DNA from: Rhodoblastus sp963736175
GTDB lineage: Bacteria; Pseudomonadota; Alphaproteobacteria; Rhizobiales; Beijerinckiaceae
Assembly: GCA_963736175.1 (NCBI GenBank)
Contig: CAVTNU010000002.1
Span: 1-64,000, forward strand
DNA length: 64,000 nt
Direction of reading: 5' to 3'
The notes under the pieces are model-generated. The model was not told the DNA's origin. It made no database searches and was given only the letters and a program-made list of their open reading frames with translations. Shown in pieces: positions 55,587-63,225 of the stretch. Position numbers and translations under genes: made by a program. Position 1 is the first letter of the stretch. Each line of letters opens with the position of its first letter.

Positions 55587-56495
55587 ATGCGTATTGATTT
55601 TCTCGGCATCGAAGCGTTCCTGTCCATCGCCGAGCGCGGCGGTTTTCAGCGCGCCGCCGCCCATCTCAATTTGTCGCAGACGGCGCTCAGCCATCGCATC
55701 CGCAAATTGGAGGCCGATCTCGGCGTCAAGCTGTTCATCCGCACCACGCGGCAGGTGTCGTTGACGCCGGCCGGCGCCGAGCTTTTGCCGAAGGCGCGCG
55801 CCATGCTGGAAAATCTCAGCGCCTCCTATGAAGCGCTGCGCGCGCAGGGGCGCGAGGGTCAGGAGCGGGTGGCGATCGGCTGCCTGCCGACCATCGCCAT
55901 GTATTATCTGCCGTCCGTTCTCAAGGAGTTCTCGCGGCGCTTGCCCGAGATCTCCGTACGCGTTTACGACAATTCAGCCAGCGAAATCGCCGCCCTGGTG
56001 CAAGGCGGCGAGGCGGAGTTCGGCATCACCGTGCTGTCGGCCAGCCGTTGGGATCTCGAAATCAAGCCGTTGCTGAAAGAGCGCTATGTGCTTTTGTGTC
56101 CGGCCGATCACCAACTCGCCAGTCGGACTTCGGTGAGCTGGAGCGATTTCGAGGGCGCGCCGTTGGTGCGCATTTCGCCGCAAACCGCCAATAGGGCCAT
56201 TATCGACGAAGCCTTGGGGGCGCGCCGCGAATTCATGCAATGGCGCTACGAAGTGCAGCATATGGCGACCGCCGTGCGCCTGGTCGCCGAGCGCGTCGCC
56301 CTGACGGTCGCCCCGCAGCTCGCCTGGAGCGAAGCGCTGAGCCCCGGTCTCGTCGCCCTGCCGATCCGCAATCCGGCAGTGACGCGCACCCTGGGCCTGA
56401 TTTCGCGGCGCGGTTATCCGCTGTCAGCCGCCGGCGAGGTTTTGCTCGACATTATCGTCAAACGATTCAAAACCGCCGACGATGTCTTGAATTAG
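55587..56495 (+). CDS. LysR-family regulator of the lig cluster
   Basis: The 302-residue protein has the LysR helix-turn-helix (FLGIEAFLSIAERGGFQRAAAHLNLSQTALSHRIRKLEADLG) and a periplasmic-binding-like effector domain (GCLPTIAMYYLPSVLKEFSRR, LLCPADHQLASR). It reads in the same direction as the catabolic genes and ends 88 bp before the first. A 23-base palindrome overlapping its stop is a good binding site. By position it should sense an intermediate of protocatechuate breakdown, as LigR does in sphingomonads. Confidence 0.88.
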   Translation: MRIDFLGIEAFLSIAERGGFQRAAAHLNLSQTALSHRIRKLEADLGVKLFIRTTRQVSLTPAGAELLPKARAMLENLSASYEALRAQGREGQERVAIGCLPTIAMYYLPSVLKEFSRRLPEISVRVYDNSASEIAALVQGGEAEFGITVLSASRWDLEIKPLLKERYVLLCPADHQLASRTSVSWSDFEGAPLVRISPQTANRAIIDEALGARREFMQWRYEVQHMATAVRLVAERVALTVAPQLAWSEALSPGLVALPIRNPAVTRTLGLISRRGYPLSAAGEVLLDIIVKRFKTADDVLN

Positions 56496-56513
56496 TGAAT
56501 TAGATTCATTAAT
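56491..56513. promoter_or_regulatory. Palindromic operator candidate upstream of lig genes
   Basis: ATTAGTGAAT-TAG-ATTCATTAAT pairs in 9 of 10 positions. The site covers the LysR stop codon and lies 70 bp before the GTG of the first catabolic gene, in an AT-rich stretch (to 56560) unlike the GC-rich surroundings. Confidence 0.6.
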
Positions 56514-56583
56514 CTGCATATTATTGTCATTTGAAATCATATGAAGAGAGAATAGCACTAGAGCCCTTCTCGGGAGGACGGGC

Positions 56584-57405
56584 GTGCAAGAGCCGATTAA
56601 ATTGGCCTTTATCGGGTACGGCGAAGTCGGGTGGCTGTTTGCCGCGCAATTGCGCCAAGGCGGACGCGCCGAGATCGCCGCTTACGACATCAAGCTTGGC
56701 GACATCGGGCAGGAGCGGCCGCTGATCGAGGCGGCGAAAGCGTCGGGCGTGCGTCTTGCCCGCGACGCGGCCGACGCCGCCGCAGGCGCGGCCATCGTCT
56801 TTTCCGCCGTCACCGCCGACGCCGCCCGCGACGTGGCGCTGGCCAGCGCCGACTATCTGACCGGGGACCAGATCTTTTTCGACATTAATTCGGCTTCGCC
56901 GTCGACCAAGGCGGCCTGCGCGAGCGCTCTGCAAAAGGCCGGTTTGTCTTATGTTGAAGGCGCCGTCATGGCGCCCGTGGGCGAACCGGGCGTGAAGGTC
57001 TCCATCCTGACCGGCGGCCCACGCGCGGCCGAACTGAGCGATCGGCTGAACGCCCTCGGCATGAATTTGCGCTGCGTTTCGCCGACCATCGGCCGCGCTT
57101 CGGCGACCAAGCTTTGCCGCTCGATCATGATCAAGGGCATTGAGGCGCTGATCATCGACAGCGCGCGGGCAAGCGCCCATTGGGGCGTGGCGGACGACGT
57201 ATTCGCCTCGCTCGACAAGACCTTCCAGTCGGCGAAATGGGCGGAGCTCGCGCAAACGATGGACAAGCGCGTGGCGAAGCATGGCGTCCGCCGCGCCGCC
57301 GAAATGCGCGAGGCCGGCGAAATGCTGAAGGACATCGGCATCGACCCCAAACTCGCGGAAGCCGTCGCCGCCTGTCACGAACGACGCGCCAGGGAAAAGC
57401 AATAG
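56584..57405 (+). CDS. NAD(P)-dependent oxidoreductase, 6PGDH-like with DUF1932
   Basis: The 273-residue protein has the N-terminal NAD(P)-binding domain of the beta-hydroxyacid dehydrogenase type (LAFIGYGEVGWLFAAQLR, VFSAVTADAARDV, DINSASPSTK) and a C-terminal DUF1932 helical domain (ATKLCRSIMIKGIEALIIDSA with the catalytic-type lysine). GTG 56584 follows GGGAGGA. It is the first gene of the catabolic run. ligC, the normal dehydrogenase of this pathway, belongs to another family (Gfo/Idh) and is not seen, so this protein may supply that or a side-reaction; the role is open. Confidence 0.82.
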   Translation: MQEPIKLAFIGYGEVGWLFAAQLRQGGRAEIAAYDIKLGDIGQERPLIEAAKASGVRLARDAADAAAGAAIVFSAVTADAARDVALASADYLTGDQIFFDINSASPSTKAACASALQKAGLSYVEGAVMAPVGEPGVKVSILTGGPRAAELSDRLNALGMNLRCVSPTIGRASATKLCRSIMIKGIEALIIDSARASAHWGVADDVFASLDKTFQSAKWAELAQTMDKRVAKHGVRRAAEMREAGEMLKDIGIDPKLAEAVAACHERRAREKQ

Positions 57406-57418
57406 CCGGGACATCGCC

Positions 57419-58556
57419 ATGAAACGTTCCTCGCAAACCGCGATTCCCTGCCTTTTCATGCGCGGGGGGACTTCAAAAGGACCTTTCTTCAAGGAAAGCG
57501 ACCTGCCGGCCGATGTCGCGACGCGCGACAAGGTTCTGCTGGCGGTCATGGGTTCGCCCGACAAGCGCCAGATCGACGGATTGGGCGGCGCGCATCCCTT
57601 GACCAGCAAGGTTGGCATCGTCCGCAAGAGCGCGACGCCGGGCGTCGATCTCGATTTCCTGTTCGCCCAATTGCAACCCGACAAGGACAGCGTCGACACC
57701 ACGCCCAATTGCGGCAACATGCTCGCGGCCGTCGTGCCCTTCGCCCTCGAAACGCGCATGGTTGAAGCCAGGGGCGAGACCAGCAGCTTTCGGGTGTTGA
57801 CGCGCAACACCAATATGCAATGCGACATCACCGTGCGGACGCCCGGCGGAGTCGTCCAATATGACGGGGACGCGCGCATCGACGGCGCGCCGGGGACCTC
57901 CGCGCCCATCACCATCAACTTTCTCGACACCGCCGGCTCGGTCTGCTCCACGTTGTTGCCGACCGGCGCCGTCAAGGACCGGATCGAGGTGACGGGCGAG
58001 GGATTTCGAACCCTTTTTCGTCGACGTCACCTGTATCGACAACGGCATGCCGCTGGTGATCTTCGCGGCCTCGGCGCTCGGGCGCACCGGCTATGAAAGC
58101 GTCGCCGAACTCAACGCCGACAGCGAATTGAAAAAGCGCGTCGAGGCGTTGCGTCTGCAGGTTTCGGAAAAAATGGGGCTGGGCGACGTTTCGGCCAAGA
58201 ACTACCCCAAGATGACGCTGATCGCCCCGCCGCGCGCCGGCGGCGCGATTTCAACCCGCAGCTTCATTCCGCACGTCTGCCATGACGCGATCGGCGTGCT
58301 GGCGGCAGTCACGGTGGCGACCGCCTGCGTGTTGAAAGGCTCGGTCTGCGACGGCGTCGCGGTGACGCCGGCCGGATCGCCCAAGAATATTTCGGTGGAG
58401 CATCCCACCGGCGAATTTTCAGTCGAACTGGAAACCGATCCGGCCAATCCGCAAAACGTCACGAAAGCGGCGCTGTTGCGTACGGCGCGCCTCATCATGC
58501 GCGGCGAGGCGATGGTTCCCGCGCGTATCTGGGACGGTGCGGCGACGCCGAAATGA
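57419..58556 (+). pseudogene. galD: 4-oxalomesaconate tautomerase (PrpF family), frameshifted
   Basis: The gene for the PrpF-family isomerase that interconverts the keto and enol forms of 4-oxalomesaconate (GalD/LigU). The first frame (FMRGGTSKGPFFKESDLP, PNCGNMLAAVVPFALE) goes out of phase near 58004, and the rest (CIDNGMPLVIFAASALG, SFIPHVCHDAIGVLAAVTVATAC, EHPTGEFSVELE) is in another frame. Removing one T from TTT at 58004-58006 restores FEPFFVDVTCIDNG and a protein of about 378 residues. If real, the break would slow this spontaneous-capable step; a base-calling error is equally possible. Confidence 0.85.
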
Positions 58557-58616
58557 ACTCGAAATCGACCCCCGCGCGACGAAAATGACGCGGGATAATT
58601 CAAAAAGGGGAAGAAC

Positions 58617-59987
58617 ATGCCCATCGAATCCAATGGAACGCTCGATATTCAAAGTTTTCTCGACGGACACCGGTTCACGCCGTTCCAGTGGCTGATTTTC
58701 GTCATCTGTCTCTTCGTCGTCGTATTTGACGGCTTCGATACGGCGGCGATCGGCTATATCGCGCCATCGCTGATCGGCGAATGGCATGTCGCCAAGCCCG
58801 ATCTCGCGCCGGTGTTGAGCGCGGCCTTGTTCGGCATCGCCTTCGGCGCGTTGACGGCGGGGCCGCTTGCCGACAAATTCGGCCGCAAGGCGGTGTTGGT
58901 CGTCGCCGTTGGCGTCATGGGCGTCGCCAGCCTCATCGCGGCGACCGCCAGCGCGCTCGAACCGCTGACGATCTGGCGCTTCATCACCGGCCTCGGCCTC
59001 GGCGCGGCCATGCCCAACGCCGTGACGATGATCTCCGAATATTGTCCGAAAAAGACGCGCTCAATGATCACCAGCGCGATGTTCTGCGGCTTTCCGCTTG
59101 GCGCCGCCCTTGGCGGCTTCATCGCCGCGTGGCTCATTCCGCATTTCGGCTGGCGCAGCGTGCTGATCCTCGGCGGCGTCGTTCCTCTGGCTTTGGGGCT
59201 CGCGATGGCTTTCATCCTGCCGGAGTCGTTGCGCTATCTCGTGGCGCGTCAGGCGCCCGCCGAACGCATTCGCAAGACGCTCGCCCACATCTCGACCGAC
59301 GCCAGCAAGGCGACGGGTTTTGTTCTGAACGAGCCGCAGGCGTCGAGCGCTTCCGGCAAAAGCGGCCTCGCGCTGTTGTTCTCCAAGCCCTACATTGTCG
59401 GCTCGATGATGCTGTGGATCGCCTATTTCATGGGTCTTGTCATCTTCTACGGCCTCATCAACTGGATGCCGATCCTGTTCAAGGAAACCGGCATTCCCGC
59501 CGGAACGGCGACCTTGATCTCGGCGCTGTTCCCCTTCGGCGGCTTCGGCGCCATCGGAACCGGCTGGCTGATGGATCGTTTTAACGCCAACCGCATCGTC
59601 GCCGTCGGTTTTCTTCTCACCGCGGTCGGGATCTACGCGATCGGCCAGACCGCCGGAAACGTCGGCCTTCTTGCCCTGGCGGTGTTCGTCGCCGGCGCCA
59701 TCATGAACACCTCGCAGACCTCGCTTCCGGCGCTCGCGGCGATGTTCTATCCCACCCAGGGGCGCGCCACAGGCGTGTCGTGGATGCTCGGCGTCGGACG
59801 GTTCGGCGGCATCGCCGGCACGTTCCTGTTCGCCGAACTGGCGCGTCGCAAACTTGGGTTTTCCGAAGTCTTTCTTGTCATCTCGCTCCCGGCGTTGATC
59901 GCCGCCGGCGCCTTGTTCGTCAAACAATTCTTCCATCCCGCCGGTGAAAGCGATCATATTCCGGTCACCCAGCCGTTCACGCACTAG
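58617..59987 (+). CDS. MFS transporter, aromatic acid:H+ symporter type
   Basis: The 456-residue protein has twelve helices and the loop 2-3 motif GPLADKFGRKAVL, with DGFDTAAIGYIAPSL at helix 1, the DGxD feature of PcaK/BenK-like aromatic acid symporters. ATG 58617 follows AAGGGGAAG. The position inside the lig cluster points to protocatechuate or a related hydroxybenzoate as substrate. The stop is followed by two palindromic elements (59987-60086). Confidence 0.9.
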   Translation: MPIESNGTLDIQSFLDGHRFTPFQWLIFVICLFVVVFDGFDTAAIGYIAPSLIGEWHVAKPDLAPVLSAALFGIAFGALTAGPLADKFGRKAVLVVAVGVMGVASLIAATASALEPLTIWRFITGLGLGAAMPNAVTMISEYCPKKTRSMITSAMFCGFPLGAALGGFIAAWLIPHFGWRSVLILGGVVPLALGLAMAFILPESLRYLVARQAPAERIRKTLAHISTDASKATGFVLNEPQASSASGKSGLALLFSKPYIVGSMMLWIAYFMGLVIFYGLINWMPILFKETGIPAGTATLISALFPFGGFGAIGTGWLMDRFNANRIVAVGFLLTAVGIYAIGQTAGNVGLLALAVFVAGAIMNTSQTSLPALAAMFYPTQGRATGVSWMLGVGRFGGIAGTFLFAELARRKLGFSEVFLVISLPALIAAGALFVKQFFHPAGESDHIPVTQPFTH

Positions 59988-60033
59988 AGCATATTCCCAA
60001 AAAGCCATTGGCTTTTTGGAAAAGAATATGCGG
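59987..60033. repeat. Dispersed palindromic element (copy B)
   Basis: GCATATTC (59989-59996) pairs with GAATATGC (60024-60031), and CCAAAAAGCCA (59997-60007) pairs perfectly with TGGCTTTTTGG (60009-60019). The outer parts match copy A at 28244-28292 in reverse orientation. It starts in the MFS stop codon. Confidence 0.75.
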
Positions 60034-60049
60034 TTAAAGCAAAGATATA

Positions 60050-60086
60050 GAGCGTATTCGGCGAATTGGTTTCGTTGAATGCGCTC
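60050..60086. repeat. Palindromic element (copy C) before ligJ
   Basis: GAGCGTATTC (60050-60059) pairs with GAATGCGCTC (60077-60086) with one G-U, plus an inner CGAA/TTCG stem. It lies 26 bp before the ligJ start and 17 bp after copy B. Confidence 0.65.
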
Positions 60087-60111
60087 CAGAGGCCATAAGG
60101 GGAAGGGGTCC

Positions 60112-61140
60112 ATGATCATCGATTGCCACGGCCATTACACCACGGCGCCGAAAGCGCTGGAGAACTGGCGCAACCAGCAAATCGCCGGGATCAAGGATCT
60201 GGCGCAAAAACCGAAGGTTTCTGATCTGAAGATCAGCGACGACGAATTGCGCGAATCCATCGAGACCAACCAGTTGCGGTTGATGAAGCAGCGCGGCAGC
60301 GATCTGACGATCTTCTCGCCGCGCGCCAGTTTCATGGCCCACCACATCGGCGATTTTGAGGTCTCCTCGACCTGGGCGTCGATTTGCAACGAATTGTGCC
60401 ATCGCGTGGCGCGATTGTTCCCCGATCACTTCATCGGCGCGGCGATGTTGCCGCAAAGCCCCGGCGTCGATCCGAAGACCTGCGTCGCCGAATTGGAAAA
60501 ATGCGTCAAGTCCTACGGCTTTGTCGGCATTAACCTCAATCCGGACCCCTCCGGCGGGCATTGGACCAGCCCGCCGCTGACGGACCGCCATTGGTATCCG
60601 ATCTACGAAAAAATGGTCGAGTACGACATTCCCGCCATGGTGCATGTCTCGACCAGCTGCAACGCCTGTTTCCATACGACCGGCGCCCATTATCTCAACG
60701 CCGACACCACCGCCGTGATGCAATTCATTCAAGGCGATTTGTTCAAGGACTTTCCGACTCTGCGTTTCGTCATTCCGCACGGCGGCGGCGCGGCGCCCTA
60801 TCATTGGGGCCGCATGCGCGGCCTGGCGCAGGAGATGAAGAAGCCGCTGCTGGCTGAACATCTTCTGAAGAATATTTTCTTCGACACCTGCGTCTATCAT
60901 CAGCCCGGCGTCGACCTTCTCACCAAGGTGATTCCGGTCGACAACATTCTTTTCGCGAGCGAGATGATCGGCGCTGTGCGCGGCATCGATCCCGAAACGG
61001 GGCATTATTACGACGATACCAAGCGCTATATCGAGGCCAGCGCCAATCTCTCGGCGGAGCAGCGCTACAAGATCTATGAGGGCAACGCGCGCCGCGTGTT
61101 CCCGCGCCTCGACGCGCAACTCAAGGCGAAAGGACTGTGA
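60112..61140 (+). CDS. ligJ: 4-oxalomesaconate hydratase
   Basis: The 342-residue amidohydrolase-family enzyme adds water to 4-oxalomesaconate to give 4-carboxy-4-hydroxy-2-oxoadipate. It starts MIIDCHGHYTTAPKALE, with the HxH metal motif, and has VHVSTSC, VIPHGGGAAPYHWGR, FFDTCVYHQPGVDLL and FASEMIGAVRGIDPETG, as in LigJ. ATG 60112 follows GGAAGGGG; an earlier start at 60079 lies within the palindrome. ligK begins 2 bp after its stop. Confidence 0.93.
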   Translation: MIIDCHGHYTTAPKALENWRNQQIAGIKDLAQKPKVSDLKISDDELRESIETNQLRLMKQRGSDLTIFSPRASFMAHHIGDFEVSSTWASICNELCHRVARLFPDHFIGAAMLPQSPGVDPKTCVAELEKCVKSYGFVGINLNPDPSGGHWTSPPLTDRHWYPIYEKMVEYDIPAMVHVSTSCNACFHTTGAHYLNADTTAVMQFIQGDLFKDFPTLRFVIPHGGGAAPYHWGRMRGLAQEMKKPLLAEHLLKNIFFDTCVYHQPGVDLLTKVIPVDNILFASEMIGAVRGIDPETGHYYDDTKRYIEASANLSAEQRYKIYEGNARRVFPRLDAQLKAKGL

Positions 61141-61142
61141 CC

Positions 61143-61826
61143 ATGACGCAACTCGGCATCGTCAAACGCAACATCGCGCGCGCCGACCGGCAGGCGGTGG
61201 AGAAGATGCAGGCTTTCGGCGTCGCCACCGTGCATGAGGCGATGGGCCGCGTCGGCCTGATGAAGCCCTACATGCGGCCGATCTTTCCCGGCGCGCAGGT
61301 TTCGGGAACGGCCGTCACGGTGCTTTTGCATCCCGGCGACAACTGGATGATGCATGTCGTCGCCGAACAGATTCAGCCGGGCGACATCGTCGTCGCCGCC
61401 ATCACCGCCGAATGTGCCGATGGTTATTTCGGCGATCTGCTCGCCACCAGCTTTTTGGCGCGCGGCGCCAGGGCGCTGGTCATCGACGCCGGCGTGCGTG
61501 ACGTGAAAGTCTTGCAGGAGATGGGCTTTCCGGTCTGGAGCAAGTGCGTTTCGGCCAAGGGCACGATCAAGGCGACGCTGGGCTCGGTGAATATCCCCGT
61601 CGTTTGCGCCGGCGCTCTGGTCAATCCCGGCGACGCGATCGTCGCCGACGACGACGGCGTGGTCGTGGTGCCGGCCGGTTGGGCGCAGAAGACGGCGGAA
61701 GCCGCCGCCGCGCGCGAGGCGCTCGAGGCCGACAAACGCGCCAAGCTTGCGTCCGGCGTGCTCGGCCTCGACATGTACAAAATGCGCGAGCCGCTGGAAA
61801 AAGCCGGCCTCAAATATATCGACTGA
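61143..61826 (+). CDS. ligK: 4-carboxy-4-hydroxy-2-oxoadipate aldolase / oxaloacetate decarboxylase
   Basis: The 227-residue RraA/HMG-aldolase family protein splits CHA into pyruvate and oxaloacetate, the last step of the pathway. Markers are FGVATVHEAMGRVGLM, MMHVVAEQIQPGDIVVAA, GYFGDLLATSFLARGARALVIDAGVRDV (with the R and D of the active site) and VNPGDAIVADDDGVVVVP. ATG 61143 lies 2 bp after ligJ; GTG 61137 overlapping the stop is an alternative. Confidence 0.93.
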   Translation: MTQLGIVKRNIARADRQAVEKMQAFGVATVHEAMGRVGLMKPYMRPIFPGAQVSGTAVTVLLHPGDNWMMHVVAEQIQPGDIVVAAITAECADGYFGDLLATSFLARGARALVIDAGVRDVKVLQEMGFPVWSKCVSAKGTIKATLGSVNIPVVCAGALVNPGDAIVADDDGVVVVPAGWAQKTAEAAAAREALEADKRAKLASGVLGLDMYKMREPLEKAGLKYID

Positions 61827-61847
61827 TTTTCAAGGCAGGGCGCGACA

Positions 61848-62783
61848 ATGGGCAAACCCACCACCGGCGGATTCGAAAAGACCCCAGGCTGGCTCGACTG
61901 GTTCGCCGGGCCGAGCAAGCCGCGCTTTCAACTGCCGCCGGGCGCGGTCGACGCCCATTGCCACGTCTTCGGCCCGGGCGCGGTGTTTCCCTTTGCGCCC
62001 GGGCGCAAATATACGCCCTGCGACGCCAGCAAGGCGGAGCTTTTCGCCTTGCGCGATCATCTCGGCTTTGCCCGCAACGTCATCGTCCAGGCGACCTGTC
62101 ACGGCGCCGACAATCGCGCCATGGCTGACGCCTGCCGCTCCTCGGGCGGCAAGGCGCGCGGCGTCGCCACCGTGCGTCGGAGCGTCGGCGACGAGGAACT
62201 GCAAAGCCTGCATCAGGCCGGCGTGCGCGGCGTGCGCTTCAATTTCGTCAAACGGCTGGTCGATTTCACGCCGAAGGACGAATTGCTGGAGATCGCCTGG
62301 CGCGTCGCCAAATTCGGCTGGCACGTGGTGATCTATTTCGAAGCGGCCGATCTGCCCGAATTGTGGGATTTCTTCACAGCCCTGCCGACTGTCGTCGTCG
62401 TCGATCATTTGGGCCGCCCCGACGTGTCCAAACCGGTCGATGGGCCTGAATTCGTCCTGTTCCTGAAGTTCATGCGCGAGCACGCCAATGTCTGGAGCAA
62501 GGTGAGTTGTCCCGAACGCCTGTCCGTCACCGGCCCGCGCGCGCTCGACGACGAACGGAACGCCTATCGCGACGTCCTTCCCTTCGCGCGCCGGGTGGTC
62601 GAGGAATTTCCCGACCGCGTCTTGTGGGGAACCGATTGGCCGCATCCCAATCTGAAGGATCACATGCCCGACGACGGGCTGCTGGTCGATTTCATCCCGC
62701 ATATTGCGACGACGCCGGCGTTGCAAAAAAAGCTGTTGGTCGACAATCCGATGCGGCTCTACTGGCCGGAGGAGGGAACGTAG
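61848..62783 (+). CDS. ligI: 2-pyrone-4,6-dicarboxylate hydrolase
   Basis: The 311-residue amidohydrolase opens 2-pyrone-4,6-dicarboxylate to 4-oxalomesaconate. It has DAHCHVFGPGAVFPFAPGRKYTP with the HxH, FARNVIVQATCHGADN, VVVDHLGRPD, WSKVSCPERLSV and VLWGTDWPHPN with the catalytic aspartate; this matches LigI closely. The ATG lies 21 bp after ligK. ligA begins directly after its stop. Confidence 0.94.
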   Translation: MGKPTTGGFEKTPGWLDWFAGPSKPRFQLPPGAVDAHCHVFGPGAVFPFAPGRKYTPCDASKAELFALRDHLGFARNVIVQATCHGADNRAMADACRSSGGKARGVATVRRSVGDEELQSLHQAGVRGVRFNFVKRLVDFTPKDELLEIAWRVAKFGWHVVIYFEAADLPELWDFFTALPTVVVVDHLGRPDVSKPVDGPEFVLFLKFMREHANVWSKVSCPERLSVTGPRALDDERNAYRDVLPFARRVVEEFPDRVLWGTDWPHPNLKDHMPDDGLLVDFIPHIATTPALQKKLLVDNPMRLYWPEEGT

Positions 62784-62784
62784 C

Positions 62785-63225
62785 ATGGCGCTGGAAAAAC
62801 CCTATCTGGACGTGCCCGGCACGACGATCTTCGACGCCGATCAATCGCGCAAGGGCTATTTCCTCAATCAGTTCTGCATGTCGCTGATGAAGGCGGAGAA
62901 CCGCGCGCGCTTCAAGGCGGACGAGCGCGCCTATCTCGACGAATGGGCGATGAGCGAGGAGCAGAAACAGGCGGTGCTGGCGCGCGACCTCAACCGCTGC
63001 ATCGCGCTCGGCGGCAACATCTACTTTCTCGCCAAGATCGGCGCCACGGACGGCAAGAGTTTCCAGCAGATGGCCGGTTCGATGACGGGCATGAGCGAAC
63101 AGGAATATCGCGACATGATGGTGTCCGGCGGCCGCTCGATCGAGGGCAACCGCTACGTCGGCGAGGACGGCGACGCTCAGGCGCATCGCCAGCCGCAAGG
63201 CGAATCCGGAAAAGGGAGGCCTTGA
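62785..63225 (+). CDS. ligA: Protocatechuate 4,5-dioxygenase alpha subunit
   Basis: The 146-residue small subunit of the extradiol dioxygenase has KPYLDVPGTTIFDADQSRKGY, NQFCMSLMKAENRARF, LARDLNRCIALGGNIYFLAKIGATDGKSF and MAGSMTGMSEQEYRDMM, typical of LigA. The start is ATG 62785, preceded by GGAGGAGGGAA; it follows the ligI stop by 1 bp. It is translationally coupled to ligB (TGATG). Confidence 0.95.
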   Translation: MALEKPYLDVPGTTIFDADQSRKGYFLNQFCMSLMKAENRARFKADERAYLDEWAMSEEQKQAVLARDLNRCIALGGNIYFLAKIGATDGKSFQQMAGSMTGMSEQEYRDMMVSGGRSIEGNRYVGEDGDAQAHRQPQGESGKGRP

